Positions 1 to 9,009 of a stretch of DNA of 64,000 nucleotides are shown here, piece by piece. The notes under the pieces were generated by a model. That model was not told the DNA's origin. It did not search any database and saw nothing but the letters and a program-made list of their open reading frames with translations. Numbering within the stretch: position 1 is the first letter of the stretch; each line of letters starts with the position of its first letter. The position numbers and the translations under genes were made by a program. The DNA is from Flemingiibacterium sp964430755 (lineage in GTDB: Bacteria > Bacillota > Clostridia > Oscillospirales > CAG-272), in the NCBI GenBank assembly GCA_964430755.1, contig CAYSFT010000004.1, positions 1 to 64,000 of the forward strand, written 5' to 3'.

Positions 1-54
1 ACCGTTGACACTATCGTTAAGTTCGGTGCATCGTCTTACAACTACTTCCACTAA
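1..54 (+). CDS. C-terminal end of a truncated upstream protein
   Basis: An open frame enters from the window edge and ends at TAA (52-54). The visible tail is 17 residues ending in GASSYNYFH. Nothing about function can be read from it. It lies on the same strand as the giant secreted protein that follows, with a 149-base gap containing a structured leader, so the two may or may not be cotranscribed. Confidence 0.55.
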   Translation, partial: TVDTIVKFGASSYNYFH

Positions 55-65
55 TCTAAAATAAA

Positions 66-174
66 CCCGGGTTTCGGCCCGGGGCATGAGTCCGAGAGGT
101 TAGTAACATTCCCCTCGGATTTGTGCCCGAGGTCGAAGCGCGATCTCGAGCCTTACCGCGATTTTGCGGTGGGC
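66..174 (+). promoter_or_regulatory. Structured 5' leader with several hairpins
   Basis: Three structures can be drawn by eye between the upstream stop and the next start. CCCGGG 66-71 pairs with 78-83 around a 6-base loop. TCCGAGAGG 91-99 pairs with 111-119 with one mismatch. A three-way junction is closed by GCCC 125-128 with GGGC 171-174 and holds two inner hairpins: CGAG 128-131 with CTCG 145-148, and ACCGC 155-159 with GCGGT 166-170. No U-run follows the first hairpin, so it is not a clean intrinsic terminator. It does not match a riboswitch class I can name. A cis-regulatory RNA is inference. Confidence 0.4.
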
Positions 175-203
175 TTATACCAATTTTCATGGAGGAAATT
201 TTT

Positions 204-3200
204 ATGAGAAAAAGAAGGATCATATCTCTCCTGCTTGCGGTGACGCTTGCGCTCTCAAGCCTGTCGTTTACAGTGCTTGCAGAATCGGCAACGCCCGAAG
301 CAACACCGGCTGCGAACGAATGGACAGCAAAAAGCGGTCCTAAAGAGCTGACGGTCACCCATGTTGACGAGTCAGACAACAGCAGCTCTCCCGATACGGA
401 TGAGTTTTACCGTCTGTATGATTTCAAAAATTCAACCGGTGAAGATGCGCTCACATACACTCTTGCGTCGAGCCCATTTACCACCGGTAAGACTTACAGA
501 ATGTATGCGTATATGCGCTCGCTTGTTCATGTTAACGAAGCGGCGTATGGCGACTACCGTACATATGCAGATAATACAAACAACATGACAGTCCGTATGT
601 ATTATGGCGGAACTGAGATGACAAGCGCGAATATTACCGATCAGTGGACGTTATATTCTGCAGATTTTAAAGCAGCTGCCGGCGGAAAGGTTTTTAAATT
701 TCAACGCCATTATTACGGCTCTGAAGATACTGTTCCGTTTGATGTTGACGGCGTTTATTTTGTCGAAATTGATGCTTCCGGCAACGAGATCGGTAACCGC
801 ATTACACCTGCAGGAGTATTCGACGCTACTGCCGACTCCACTCTGCTCACCGTAAACAAGGCAGAGGAAGCTTTTGACCGTATCGAAATTCCGACAGAAG
901 AGGAAACGGTCAATGTTATCGGTTCTAACAATACGTCATTGCAGCGCCCTCAGACCAATACCGTGTCGGTTACAGACGGTTTTGGCTTTACCGTTCAGCT
1001 CACCGGCTCCGATGACGTTATCCTTGCTCCCGGTAAATATAATTTCAACGGCGATTTTCGTCTTGGTTGGGTTGACCATTCAAAGCTTGTCTTTGAAGAC
1101 GGCAGTTTTAGCATGATAGCCGCAGACAATAACACCGCTCCGCTTCAGGCGTACTTCGGTTCAACATTGCTCGGCTCGGCAGACCTCAATCCGAGCACGT
1201 GGACAAATGTTTCAAAAACGCTTGAGATCACCGAAGAAACTTCGATGTCGAAGCTTAAGATTGAAATCGGCGCGATCGTTCCCGTTGATTATAAAAATTT
1301 AAAGCTCGAATATGTTGAGTTCGGTTCGGACGACGGCGATGTCGGCAAGGTTACTCCCTCTGATGAAAGCTATATTGCTGTTAGAGGACGTGACCATTTT
1401 GAGGACAGCGTTGCTTATGTCGATACTGTAACGACATACAACCCTGCAAAGACCTATGAAATCAGCTTCAAGGCTCGCGTACTTCCGTTCACTGCGGGAA
1501 ATGCGACCGTTGCAACAAAGCCTGCAATGATACGCATTTTCTCATCAAGTACCCTGCTTCTTTACAGAAAAGAGCTTACAGCTGATTGGACGCAGATTAC
1601 CGTGACTGCCACCAATTACACGGGCGAATTTAATATTAAAGGCTCGAGCAGCGGTTACGGATTTGCACCGTTTGACATCAAGGATTTAAAGATCGTTGAA
1701 GAGGGTAAGACCGAGAATCTTGCAGAAAATGCAAACGGTCTCTTTGAAAACGGTGCCGGCTGGAAGGTTTATGCAAACGTCGGTTCAGGTCTTAAAAATT
1801 TCACGGTTACAACTTCGGATACCGATGAATTTTTCCGTGTTTCAAAGCCCACAACGGGTGTAACCTCATTCACTTATGCAAGCGACGAAGCAATTGAGCC
1901 CGGTATTTATTATGTTTCCGGTGACTTCAAGCTGAATGAGAAAATCGACTTTGGCAAGTACACCTCTGACAGCTCGTCACTCACTGCCGATGCAAACTCC
2001 GCAAAGCTCGGCGTTAAGTTCAAAGGCGAGACTCTCCGAACACTTGATGCTTCGAGTGAAGTTGCAATAAATCCGGAAACCTACACAAGCGTTACATTTG
2101 TTCTTAACCTCGAAACAAGCGCGAAGAAGAGCGACCTCGAATTTGTTCTCGACGGTGCTTATTCGCTTGATTTCAAGAATATTAATATAGAAAACAAAGA
2201 GGACGAGTTTGATACATCGCTTGTTTCCGGCGACGGTTCATTTATTTCAAAAGTTGATGCAGACAAAACTCCATATATCCGTGCAAGCGGACGTGACTAT
2301 ATGAGCGACACACTCGTTTATAGGGACACTGTTTCGCAGTATGATCCTGCAAAGACTTACGAAATCAGCTTCAAGGCACGTACCGATGGGTATATCCCTG
2401 GCGATGATCCGATTGGCGTGAATCCTGCAACCTTCCGAATTTCATTTACTGATGGCGGAGGATACTTTGTCAGAACACTGACTCTGACATCCGAATTTAC
2501 AACCTGCGGTCCTTATGAGGTGACGGGTTTCCCCGGTTCACTCGCTTTTTGTGGCTCACCGCTCGGCTACGGCGTTGCACCGATTGACATCAAGGATCTT
2601 GTAATCACCGAAAAGGGTACAACAGAAAATCTTGCGGCAAATGCTGTGTCACTTTTTGAAAACGGCGCAGGCTGGGAAATGGGTACAAATGGCGGTCTCG
2701 GTTTGAAGGAATTTGCTGTTTCTTCTGTAATCGACGAGGATTACCTCATGGTTCCGGCAAGCTCGGCTGCAGGTGTGGGCACATCATTCACTTATGCAAG
2801 CGATGATCAGCCGGGGCCGGGTATCTACCACATCAGCGGAAGCTTCATTTTAAAGTCCCCGATTGATTACAACAAATATACATTCGAGTCGTCTTCGCAG
2901 ATGATTCTCACCAACGGTAACACCGATTCTCTCACTGTAAGCGTTGGCGGCAATACCATTAAGACGCTTGACGGCGAAACAAGTGTGGTTATCAATCCCG
3001 AAAGCTGGACTGATGCTACCTTTAAGCTTATCGTTGATGCGAATGATACTGTTCTCATGAGCGATATCAACTTCGCATTCGGCAGTGCTGTTAATGTTGG
3101 CATTAGAGACATTGAAATCTTTGATGCTTCCGGACTCTATGATGCCGAATATATTGACGGTAACGGTAATGCTGTCGCAATTATTGACGAATCCGCAGAG

Positions 3201-6200
3201 GAGACGCATATCACCTTTGACGGTCGCGATTCATATGAGGACAGACTTGTTTACAGTGCCGGCAATATTGCAGCAGACACATATACAATAAGCTTCAAAG
3301 CACGTACAAAGCCTTTCATAGCAGGCGATTCTGCAACTATCGCATCCAAACCTGCAATAATCCGTACATATGCAACCACAGTAGAGGGCGGAAACAAAAC
3401 AGTTCTTCGCTATGCTCATAGTCTCAGCACAGAGTGGTCAACGATTTCCGCGACATTAGAGGGCTTCACCGGTGAGTTTTATATCACCGGTTCGAGTTCG
3501 GGCTACGGCTTCGCTCCGGTTGACATTAAGGATCTCAGCATAGTCAAAGAAGGAACTGATGAAAATGTTGCTAAAAACGCTCTTTCGCTTGAGATAAACG
3601 GCGCAGGCTGGAGCGTGGTAGATGGAGGCGGCTCACTCAAATCGCTCAGCGTTACAGTGAACGACGGCTCGATTTATAACCGTATTTCCGCAACTGAGGG
3701 CGCAAACACTGAGCTCCATTTCGTAGACAATAAGGTTCTTACTCCCGGTATTTATCATATTACCGGCAAATTCAAGCTTCACGGATCTGACACGGTGGAT
3801 TACACCAAATATGAATCAGACGGCAACGTCCTTACAGCAGACGGAAACATGGTTTCTGCAAATCTTTCCGCGTGGCTTGGCGGCGTACCTCTTATGACGA
3901 TGAGCGGCTCCGGAAGCGCGGCTCTTTCCGATTCCTGGAGAGAAGTGACATTCGTTCTTGATACAATGGTTGACCTTGACCTGAACACACTCATGCTTAT
4001 GCTCGATGGCGCGTATACGCTTGATTTCAAGGAGCTCGATGTAACTCTCATTGAGAGAAGAGTAGATCTGTCAAGTGTGAATTCCGGTATTGTCATGGTG
4101 CTTCTCATGCTGAAGCAGAAGGAGCTCGATGCGCTTGGCTTCAACACTCCGTGGGTTGCGGTAGGTTCATCATATGTACAAACCGTTGACAAGGTTCTCG
4201 ACGAAGCAACCGGAATTTCAGGCGACGAGGACGGCGCAGTTTCCAACGGTTACATTCACCTTGGCGGACGCGATTACCACGATGACCGTATCGTTTACGA
4301 AAACGTTGGTCAGACGCTCACGGCAGGCACATATAAGCTCTCCTTCTGGGCACGCGGTGCATCTGTTGTTAACGCTCCCGAATCAGTCGGCAACAGCGTT
4401 ACATCAATGCGTGTAATGCTCGGCAGCTCTCAGATGATATACCTTGCAAGTGAAAAGACCGGTTCGTTCCAGTGTTCAGACACAGTTCTCGGCAAAGATT
4501 GGGCTAAATATTCGTATACATTCAGTATCACGGAGGATCAGCCCTTCAAGTTCATGATCAGAGGAAGCTCGCGCGGTAACAGCGTGGCTCCCATCGATAT
4601 TGACGGCTTCACTCTCATAAAGCTCGATCCCACAACAAAGAAGCCTCTCACAGAAGAGAATCTTGCAGTCGACAGAGATGCACTTATGACAGGTGTTGGC
4701 GGATGGTATGCCGAAAACGTTGACGGTAAGCTTTACGATATAAGCGCATCCGAAGAAATCGAATCCGAGTTCATAAGAGTCAAGGCGGATTCTGACGGTA
4801 TTGCTTCCGTTAAGAACAGTGGTTCAAGAAAGCTTGAGCCCGGCAAGTACTTTGTAACAGCTAAAGCACGCATCGGCACTATTGACTTCCTCAAGTATGG
4901 AATCAAAGAAGGTGGTATGGTTCTTGAGTCGGATGAAAACAATGCTTCTCTTAGCGCAACCCTCGCCGGCGAGACACTCATGACGACCGACGGCAAGGAC
5001 ACCGCAGTTCTCACACCCGAGTGGACTGAAGTAACATTTGTTATTAATGTAACCGAGCCTACACCCGTTAATAAGGTAAGACTCATAGCAGAGGGTGCTC
5101 CCGAAATTGATTTTGACTATATCAACATTGATACAAAGGTCAATAAGGTGGATATGGATGCGTTTGATCCCGAAAGCGGAACCGGACTGCCTCCTGTCAT
5201 CCTCGAAAACGAAGCCGATCTGCTCGACGGCGCCGTTACCAAGGAACTTCTTCCTTATTGGACAACAGACGGTCAGACACTTGAAGCGAGGGAAGACGAA
5301 AACGGCGTATACTTCGCGGCAAGCAACATTACAAGCAACACTCTCGGCTTCACATATCAGCCCGGCTTCAAGATCAAAGCAGGAACTTACAGATTCACCG
5401 CTCAGATGAGAACGACCAATGAAGGCGAAATGAGCATGATTCGTCTCAGCGTTGGTGATGACTTCGGCTCGGCAATGATCGACAACACATGGCGAACTGT
5501 TTCAATCACTATCACTGTTCCCAAGACTATGGACTTTGCTCTGAAGATTTACGGCGGTCCGATGAAGAACAACACAAAGGACTATGAATTCAGAAACGCA
5601 CGCTTCATGGATGTGAACTATGTTCCCACAGAGGAAAACCTCTATGAAAACGGTACATTCAACAATGAAGCAACTGTCAGCGGCGAATGGAAGATGGGTT
5701 ACGGTGCAGGCGACATCAGTGTTAACACCGATGAGGGCGGAAACAAGTATCTCACATCGAAGAACCGCAAGGATTCCGATGCGCCGATCGTTCTCTCGCT
5801 CGTATATTCGGCAGTTCCCGGAAATGTATATACAATTTCGTATGATATCAGAACAAGTAACGCGGGCGAAGCAATGAATATCCGCACGGCAATCGGTACT
5901 GATATTGACACACTTTCGATTCTTTCCGAAAGCCATGCAATAACCGATGAATGGACTCGCGTTGAGTACACCTTCATTCCGCTTTCAACCAAGGCACTCA
6001 ACCTCTGGATAAACGGTGTTCAGGATGATACCTCCTTCGATATTGACAATGTTTCAATCGTCAAGAACGAGGATATCTCCGCGGCGATCCCCGAGGGCGG
6101 CAAATATTACCTTGGCGGCGACTTCGAGAATGCCGAAACAGCTCTTGACGGTTGGTCAATCGCAGAGGGTACGGGCGTTATCGGAATCGCATCTGAGGAC

Positions 6201-6578
6201 GGTAACAGTTACCTCACAATAACCGACCGCAAGGATTCTACGATTCCTGCAACCCTCACCACCGGATATCCGGTAATTGTCGGCAGAACATACAGAATCG
6301 CTTATGACGCGAGAACGTCCAACGCAGGCGAAACCATACATGGACGTGCATCGTTCCTTCTTGAAGGTACGACATATGATCTTAAGCTCGTTGAAGGCCT
6401 TGTCGGAGAAGAAAGAAAGTATCTGCCCTGGTATACAAACGAATGGGAACATTACGAATTTGAAATTACCGTGGATAAGCCCGGCGAGCTCGTATTCCAG
6501 CTTAAGGGCGGTCCGAGAGGCGAGCCCGATAACAAGCATTTCGACGTTGATAATCTTGTGATTGAGCTTGTTGACTGA
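204..6578 (+). CDS. Giant secreted multi-module (CBM-like) repeat protein
   Basis: A 2124-residue secreted protein. I start it at ATG 204, behind GGAGG at 191, because this gives a clean signal peptide (basic MRKRR, hydrophobic core, cleavage near LAES); the frame is open from 123 but residues before 204 are not signal-like. The rest is tandem beta-sandwich-like modules of two alternating types. Type A carries RGRD...YEISFKAR...SSGYGFAP.DIKDL (nt about 1355-1730, 2211-2640, 3121-3580, 4061-4670). Type B carries GAGW...PGIYYVSGDFKL...LDFKNI (about 1731-2210, 2641-3120, 3581-4060, 4671-5150). Three C-terminal modules (about 5206-5625, 5632-6075, 6100-6575) resemble the CBM4/9 fold, the last two sharing RTSNAGE. 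No catalytic domain, SLH domain or LPXTG signal is seen. A glycan-binding scaffold or envelope protein is likely; ligand unknown. Confidence 0.85.
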   Translation: MRKRRIISLLLAVTLALSSLSFTVLAESATPEATPAANEWTAKSGPKELTVTHVDESDNSSSPDTDEFYRLYDFKNSTGEDALTYTLASSPFTTGKTYRMYAYMRSLVHVNEAAYGDYRTYADNTNNMTVRMYYGGTEMTSANITDQWTLYSADFKAAAGGKVFKFQRHYYGSEDTVPFDVDGVYFVEIDASGNEIGNRITPAGVFDATADSTLLTVNKAEEAFDRIEIPTEEETVNVIGSNNTSLQRPQTNTVSVTDGFGFTVQLTGSDDVILAPGKYNFNGDFRLGWVDHSKLVFEDGSFSMIAADNNTAPLQAYFGSTLLGSADLNPSTWTNVSKTLEITEETSMSKLKIEIGAIVPVDYKNLKLEYVEFGSDDGDVGKVTPSDESYIAVRGRDHFEDSVAYVDTVTTYNPAKTYEISFKARVLPFTAGNATVATKPAMIRIFSSSTLLLYRKELTADWTQITVTATNYTGEFNIKGSSSGYGFAPFDIKDLKIVEEGKTENLAENANGLFENGAGWKVYANVGSGLKNFTVTTSDTDEFFRVSKPTTGVTSFTYASDEAIEPGIYYVSGDFKLNEKIDFGKYTSDSSSLTADANSAKLGVKFKGETLRTLDASSEVAINPETYTSVTFVLNLETSAKKSDLEFVLDGAYSLDFKNINIENKEDEFDTSLVSGDGSFISKVDADKTPYIRASGRDYMSDTLVYRDTVSQYDPAKTYEISFKARTDGYIPGDDPIGVNPATFRISFTDGGGYFVRTLTLTSEFTTCGPYEVTGFPGSLAFCGSPLGYGVAPIDIKDLVITEKGTTENLAANAVSLFENGAGWEMGTNGGLGLKEFAVSSVIDEDYLMVPASSAAGVGTSFTYASDDQPGPGIYHISGSFILKSPIDYNKYTFESSSQMILTNGNTDSLTVSVGGNTIKTLDGETSVVINPESWTDATFKLIVDANDTVLMSDINFAFGSAVNVGIRDIEIFDASGLYDAEYIDGNGNAVAIIDESAEETHITFDGRDSYEDRLVYSAGNIAADTYTISFKARTKPFIAGDSATIASKPAIIRTYATTVEGGNKTVLRYAHSLSTEWSTISATLEGFTGEFYITGSSSGYGFAPVDIKDLSIVKEGTDENVAKNALSLEINGAGWSVVDGGGSLKSLSVTVNDGSIYNRISATEGANTELHFVDNKVLTPGIYHITGKFKLHGSDTVDYTKYESDGNVLTADGNMVSANLSAWLGGVPLMTMSGSGSAALSDSWREVTFVLDTMVDLDLNTLMLMLDGAYTLDFKELDVTLIERRVDLSSVNSGIVMVLLMLKQKELDALGFNTPWVAVGSSYVQTVDKVLDEATGISGDEDGAVSNGYIHLGGRDYHDDRIVYENVGQTLTAGTYKLSFWARGASVVNAPESVGNSVTSMRVMLGSSQMIYLASEKTGSFQCSDTVLGKDWAKYSYTFSITEDQPFKFMIRGSSRGNSVAPIDIDGFTLIKLDPTTKKPLTEENLAVDRDALMTGVGGWYAENVDGKLYDISASEEIESEFIRVKADSDGIASVKNSGSRKLEPGKYFVTAKARIGTIDFLKYGIKEGGMVLESDENNASLSATLAGETLMTTDGKDTAVLTPEWTEVTFVINVTEPTPVNKVRLIAEGAPEIDFDYINIDTKVNKVDMDAFDPESGTGLPPVILENEADLLDGAVTKELLPYWTTDGQTLEAREDENGVYFAASNITSNTLGFTYQPGFKIKAGTYRFTAQMRTTNEGEMSMIRLSVGDDFGSAMIDNTWRTVSITITVPKTMDFALKIYGGPMKNNTKDYEFRNARFMDVNYVPTEENLYENGTFNNEATVSGEWKMGYGAGDISVNTDEGGNKYLTSKNRKDSDAPIVLSLVYSAVPGNVYTISYDIRTSNAGEAMNIRTAIGTDIDTLSILSESHAITDEWTRVEYTFIPLSTKALNLWINGVQDDTSFDIDNVSIVKNEDISAAIPEGGKYYLGGDFENAETALDGWSIAEGTGVIGIASEDGNSYLTITDRKDSTIPATLTTGYPVIVGRTYRIAYDARTSNAGETIHGRASFLLEGTTYDLKLVEGLVGEERKYLPWYTNEWEHYEFEITVDKPGELVFQLKGGPRGEPDNKHFDVDNLVIELVD

Positions 6579-6604
6579 TAGCTTTAAACACCTTTTGCAG
6601 TCAG

Positions 6605-6673
6605 GTCCCGGTCACTGTATCGGGGCTTGGCAGCAAGTTACGTCCACCGTAAGGGACGAGAAAGGAAACCTTT
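6605..6673 (+). promoter_or_regulatory. Hairpin-rich spacer before the second secreted gene
   Basis: Between the stop at 6578 and the ATG at 6698 lie three consecutive stems: 6605-6610 with 6621-6626, CGTCC 6641-6645 with GGACG 6654-6658, and AAAGG 6661-6665 with CCTTT 6669-6673 running into further Ts. The last is a short terminator-like hairpin. It could attenuate read-through from the giant gene upstream. Function is inference. Confidence 0.3.
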
Positions 6674-6697
6674 TTAAAGGTTACAGTTACAAAAATT

Positions 6698-8946
6698 ATG
6701 AAAAAAGAATTTTATCGGCAGTTCTTACCGTTTTGATGACTTGCACGATGTTCACTGTGTTTGGAACAGGTGCGGCTGCGGCAGGCGGTCTTCCGCTCTC
6801 GATTACAGAGCCGCTTCCGGAAGGAGACCTTTTCCAGAACGGCGAATTTGACAAAGCAAGTGTCCTTCGCGCAAACTGGGCAGCAAACGGACAGACTATC
6901 AATCAGATCAAGGATGCAAACGGCACATATCTTGAGATGACCGACATCAGATTTCCCGATACCGGTTTTGACTATTGGCCGTCTTACTTTGTCTATGCCG
7001 GAACATATAAGTTCACCGGATATTTCAGAACAGCAAATCCCGGCGAGATCGCGCTTCTCCAGACTCAGTTCTGGTATAACGACGGAACAATGGCAAATCA
7101 CTATACCCAGATCTACATTGATAACAATTGGCTCAAGGTTGAAATCTACATAAAGCTCGAAAAGGAGCTGACTTACATCAAGTTCCGCGGCGGCGCATTT
7201 AACGAATGTATTCAGTCGTTCTGCGTTGACAACTTCTCGATGGTTCCGATTGCCGAGGAGGATTATCCCGCAGCACCTGCAACCGTTTTCGGTGACAACC
7301 TTGGTCTTAGCCGTCAGGAGTATTCCGAGCTGAGCTTCACCAAGATGGAGATCTACGATGACTTCAAAAAATATGATCCCGAATATGAAAAGCAGTTCGA
7401 GGTTAACGGTATTATTCTGAATCATGACTGTACAAACTTCCTTAAATGGGTAGGTCAGTATGACATGGATGCCAAAGACATCATCGCTTATGCAAAGCAG
7501 TTTGAAGGCACACATATTACCGACTACATGATAAACGTCAGCGAGCAGGGAACAACTGTGTATCCGTCCAGCGTATTTGAAGATTATTCCGAAAGATACC
7601 TTACAACGGAAATAGCCGGTGTACCCACCGATTTCACAAATGACAGCTATATGAAAGCCGCATATGACCTTCTTGTCAACAAGGGCACTGACTATGTTGG
7701 ACTTTTGTGTGAAACATTCCCGACGATTGGAATCAATCCGTGGCTTTCGTTCCGTATGAACGATATTCACGATCAGAAGGTGTCCCTCGAGGCAAACAAG
7801 CCGAATGCCCTGATTGCGGAGTTTTACTATACAAGACCTGACCTTTACAGAGTCAAACACCGCACCAGAAGCTATACGGATATGGGACTTAACTTTGAAT
7901 ATGAAGAAGTCCGCGAGATGATGCTTGCTCATATAAACGATGCACTGAATTCATACGATGTTTACGGAATTGAGCTTGACTATCAGCGCGAAATCAGACT
8001 TTTCAGCATCGGCGGCGAATATAACGGACTTGACATCCTCAATGAGTTCATGCGCGAGGTTGATGCTCTTGTTGCAGTATATGAGGAAAAGTACGGTCAC
8101 GAAATAAAGACCGGCGTTCGCGTTGCATCCGATATTCAGACGAACTACGATTTCGGTCTTGATGTTATAACATGGGCACACGAGGGACTTGTTGACCTCG
8201 TAATCCCCACCGGACGCTTTGAATCTCTCGATTTTGACACTCCGACACGAACCTGGTCCGCGCTCCTTAAGCCTCTCGGCATCGAGCTTGCTCCCTGTCA
8301 TGAGCAGCAATTGAAGACCGCAGAAAAAGGCGCGACTTATCAGACATACAACTTCACATCCCGTACCGGCTTTGCGGCGAACGCATTCTCCCAGGGCGCA
8401 GACAAGATAGCTCTCTTCAACTATTTCCTCGCGCCGAACGCTCTCACCGCCGAAAGTGAAAAGTGGACATATAATTCCGATCTCTTCTCGATTCTCTCCG
8501 GACGCGGCGCATGGAACTACCTCACAACAGTTGGTTCCTATGATAAGCTCATGACCGTTGACCGCAGATGCTTCCCCGGTTATCAGGACACTGCTGCCGA
8601 GTGGAATGGACATCACTCACAGCTTCCGCTCGAGGTGAAGGAGAACACATTCACGCAAATCAGAATTCCTGTTGGTGACATTCCCGAGGGTGCAAAGGTG
8701 ACCTTCAAGATCTCCTATAACAGCAAGATGCTTCCCGAGGTGCTCCCAACTGTATATGTGAATTCCGAGCTTTGCACATATATCGGAACAGAAAAGTGCA
8801 GAGACGTTTTCACAACTGATACACTCCTTTGCTATGAGGTTCCCGTCTCAGCTCACGATGACACATACGTAACCGCAGAGATATTCTGTAAGGATTACGG
8901 CTTCACCGCAGAACACGCAGAGGTTTATATAAAGGTTGCAGATTAA
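6698..8946 (+). CDS. Secreted GIELD-barrel protein (putative glycosidase), apparent frameshift at codon 4
   Basis: The main frame is open from 6562 to the TAA at 8944-8946. The natural start appears to be ATG 6698, but it is one base out of frame: it is followed by six As, and seven would give MKKRILSAVLTVLM, a textbook signal peptide continuous with the main frame. The first in-frame ATG is 6736, inside the hydrophobic core, and has no ribosome site. After the signal come a CBM-like module (nt about 6820-7245) and a putative TIM-barrel with INPWLSFRMND (nt about 7730) and GIELD (Glu codon 7972-7974, Asp codon 7978-7980), then a C-terminal beta-domain. The same architecture recurs at 35924 and, without signal or CBM, at 9010. 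The conserved acidic pair suggests a glycoside hydrolase, but I cannot name the family. The shift may be a sequencing error, slippage or real inactivation. Confidence 0.75.
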
Positions 8947-8954
8947 TTCCGATG

Positions 8955-8985
8955 CGCACGGGGTTTTATGGCTCCGTGCGTTTTC
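8955..8985 (+). terminator. Intrinsic terminator
   Basis: A 9-bp stem (8955-8963 with 8972-8980, one G-T pair) is followed by TTTTC, directly after the stop at 8946. Its stem sequence is nearly that of the terminator after the paralogue at 39072, which supports duplication of gene plus terminator. Confidence 0.8.
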
Positions 8986-9009
8986 AAAAATTGATTGGAG
9001 AAGAATATT

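Noticed and set aside
123..203. Upstream start for the giant protein
   Set aside because: The added residues are not signal-like and overlap the structured leader; ATG 204 has a good ribosome site and starts the signal peptide.
6712..7932. 406-codon open frame on the minus strand
   Set aside because: It lies antisense within the 6698 barrel gene, lacks a ribosome site and reads as Cys/Ile-rich noise.
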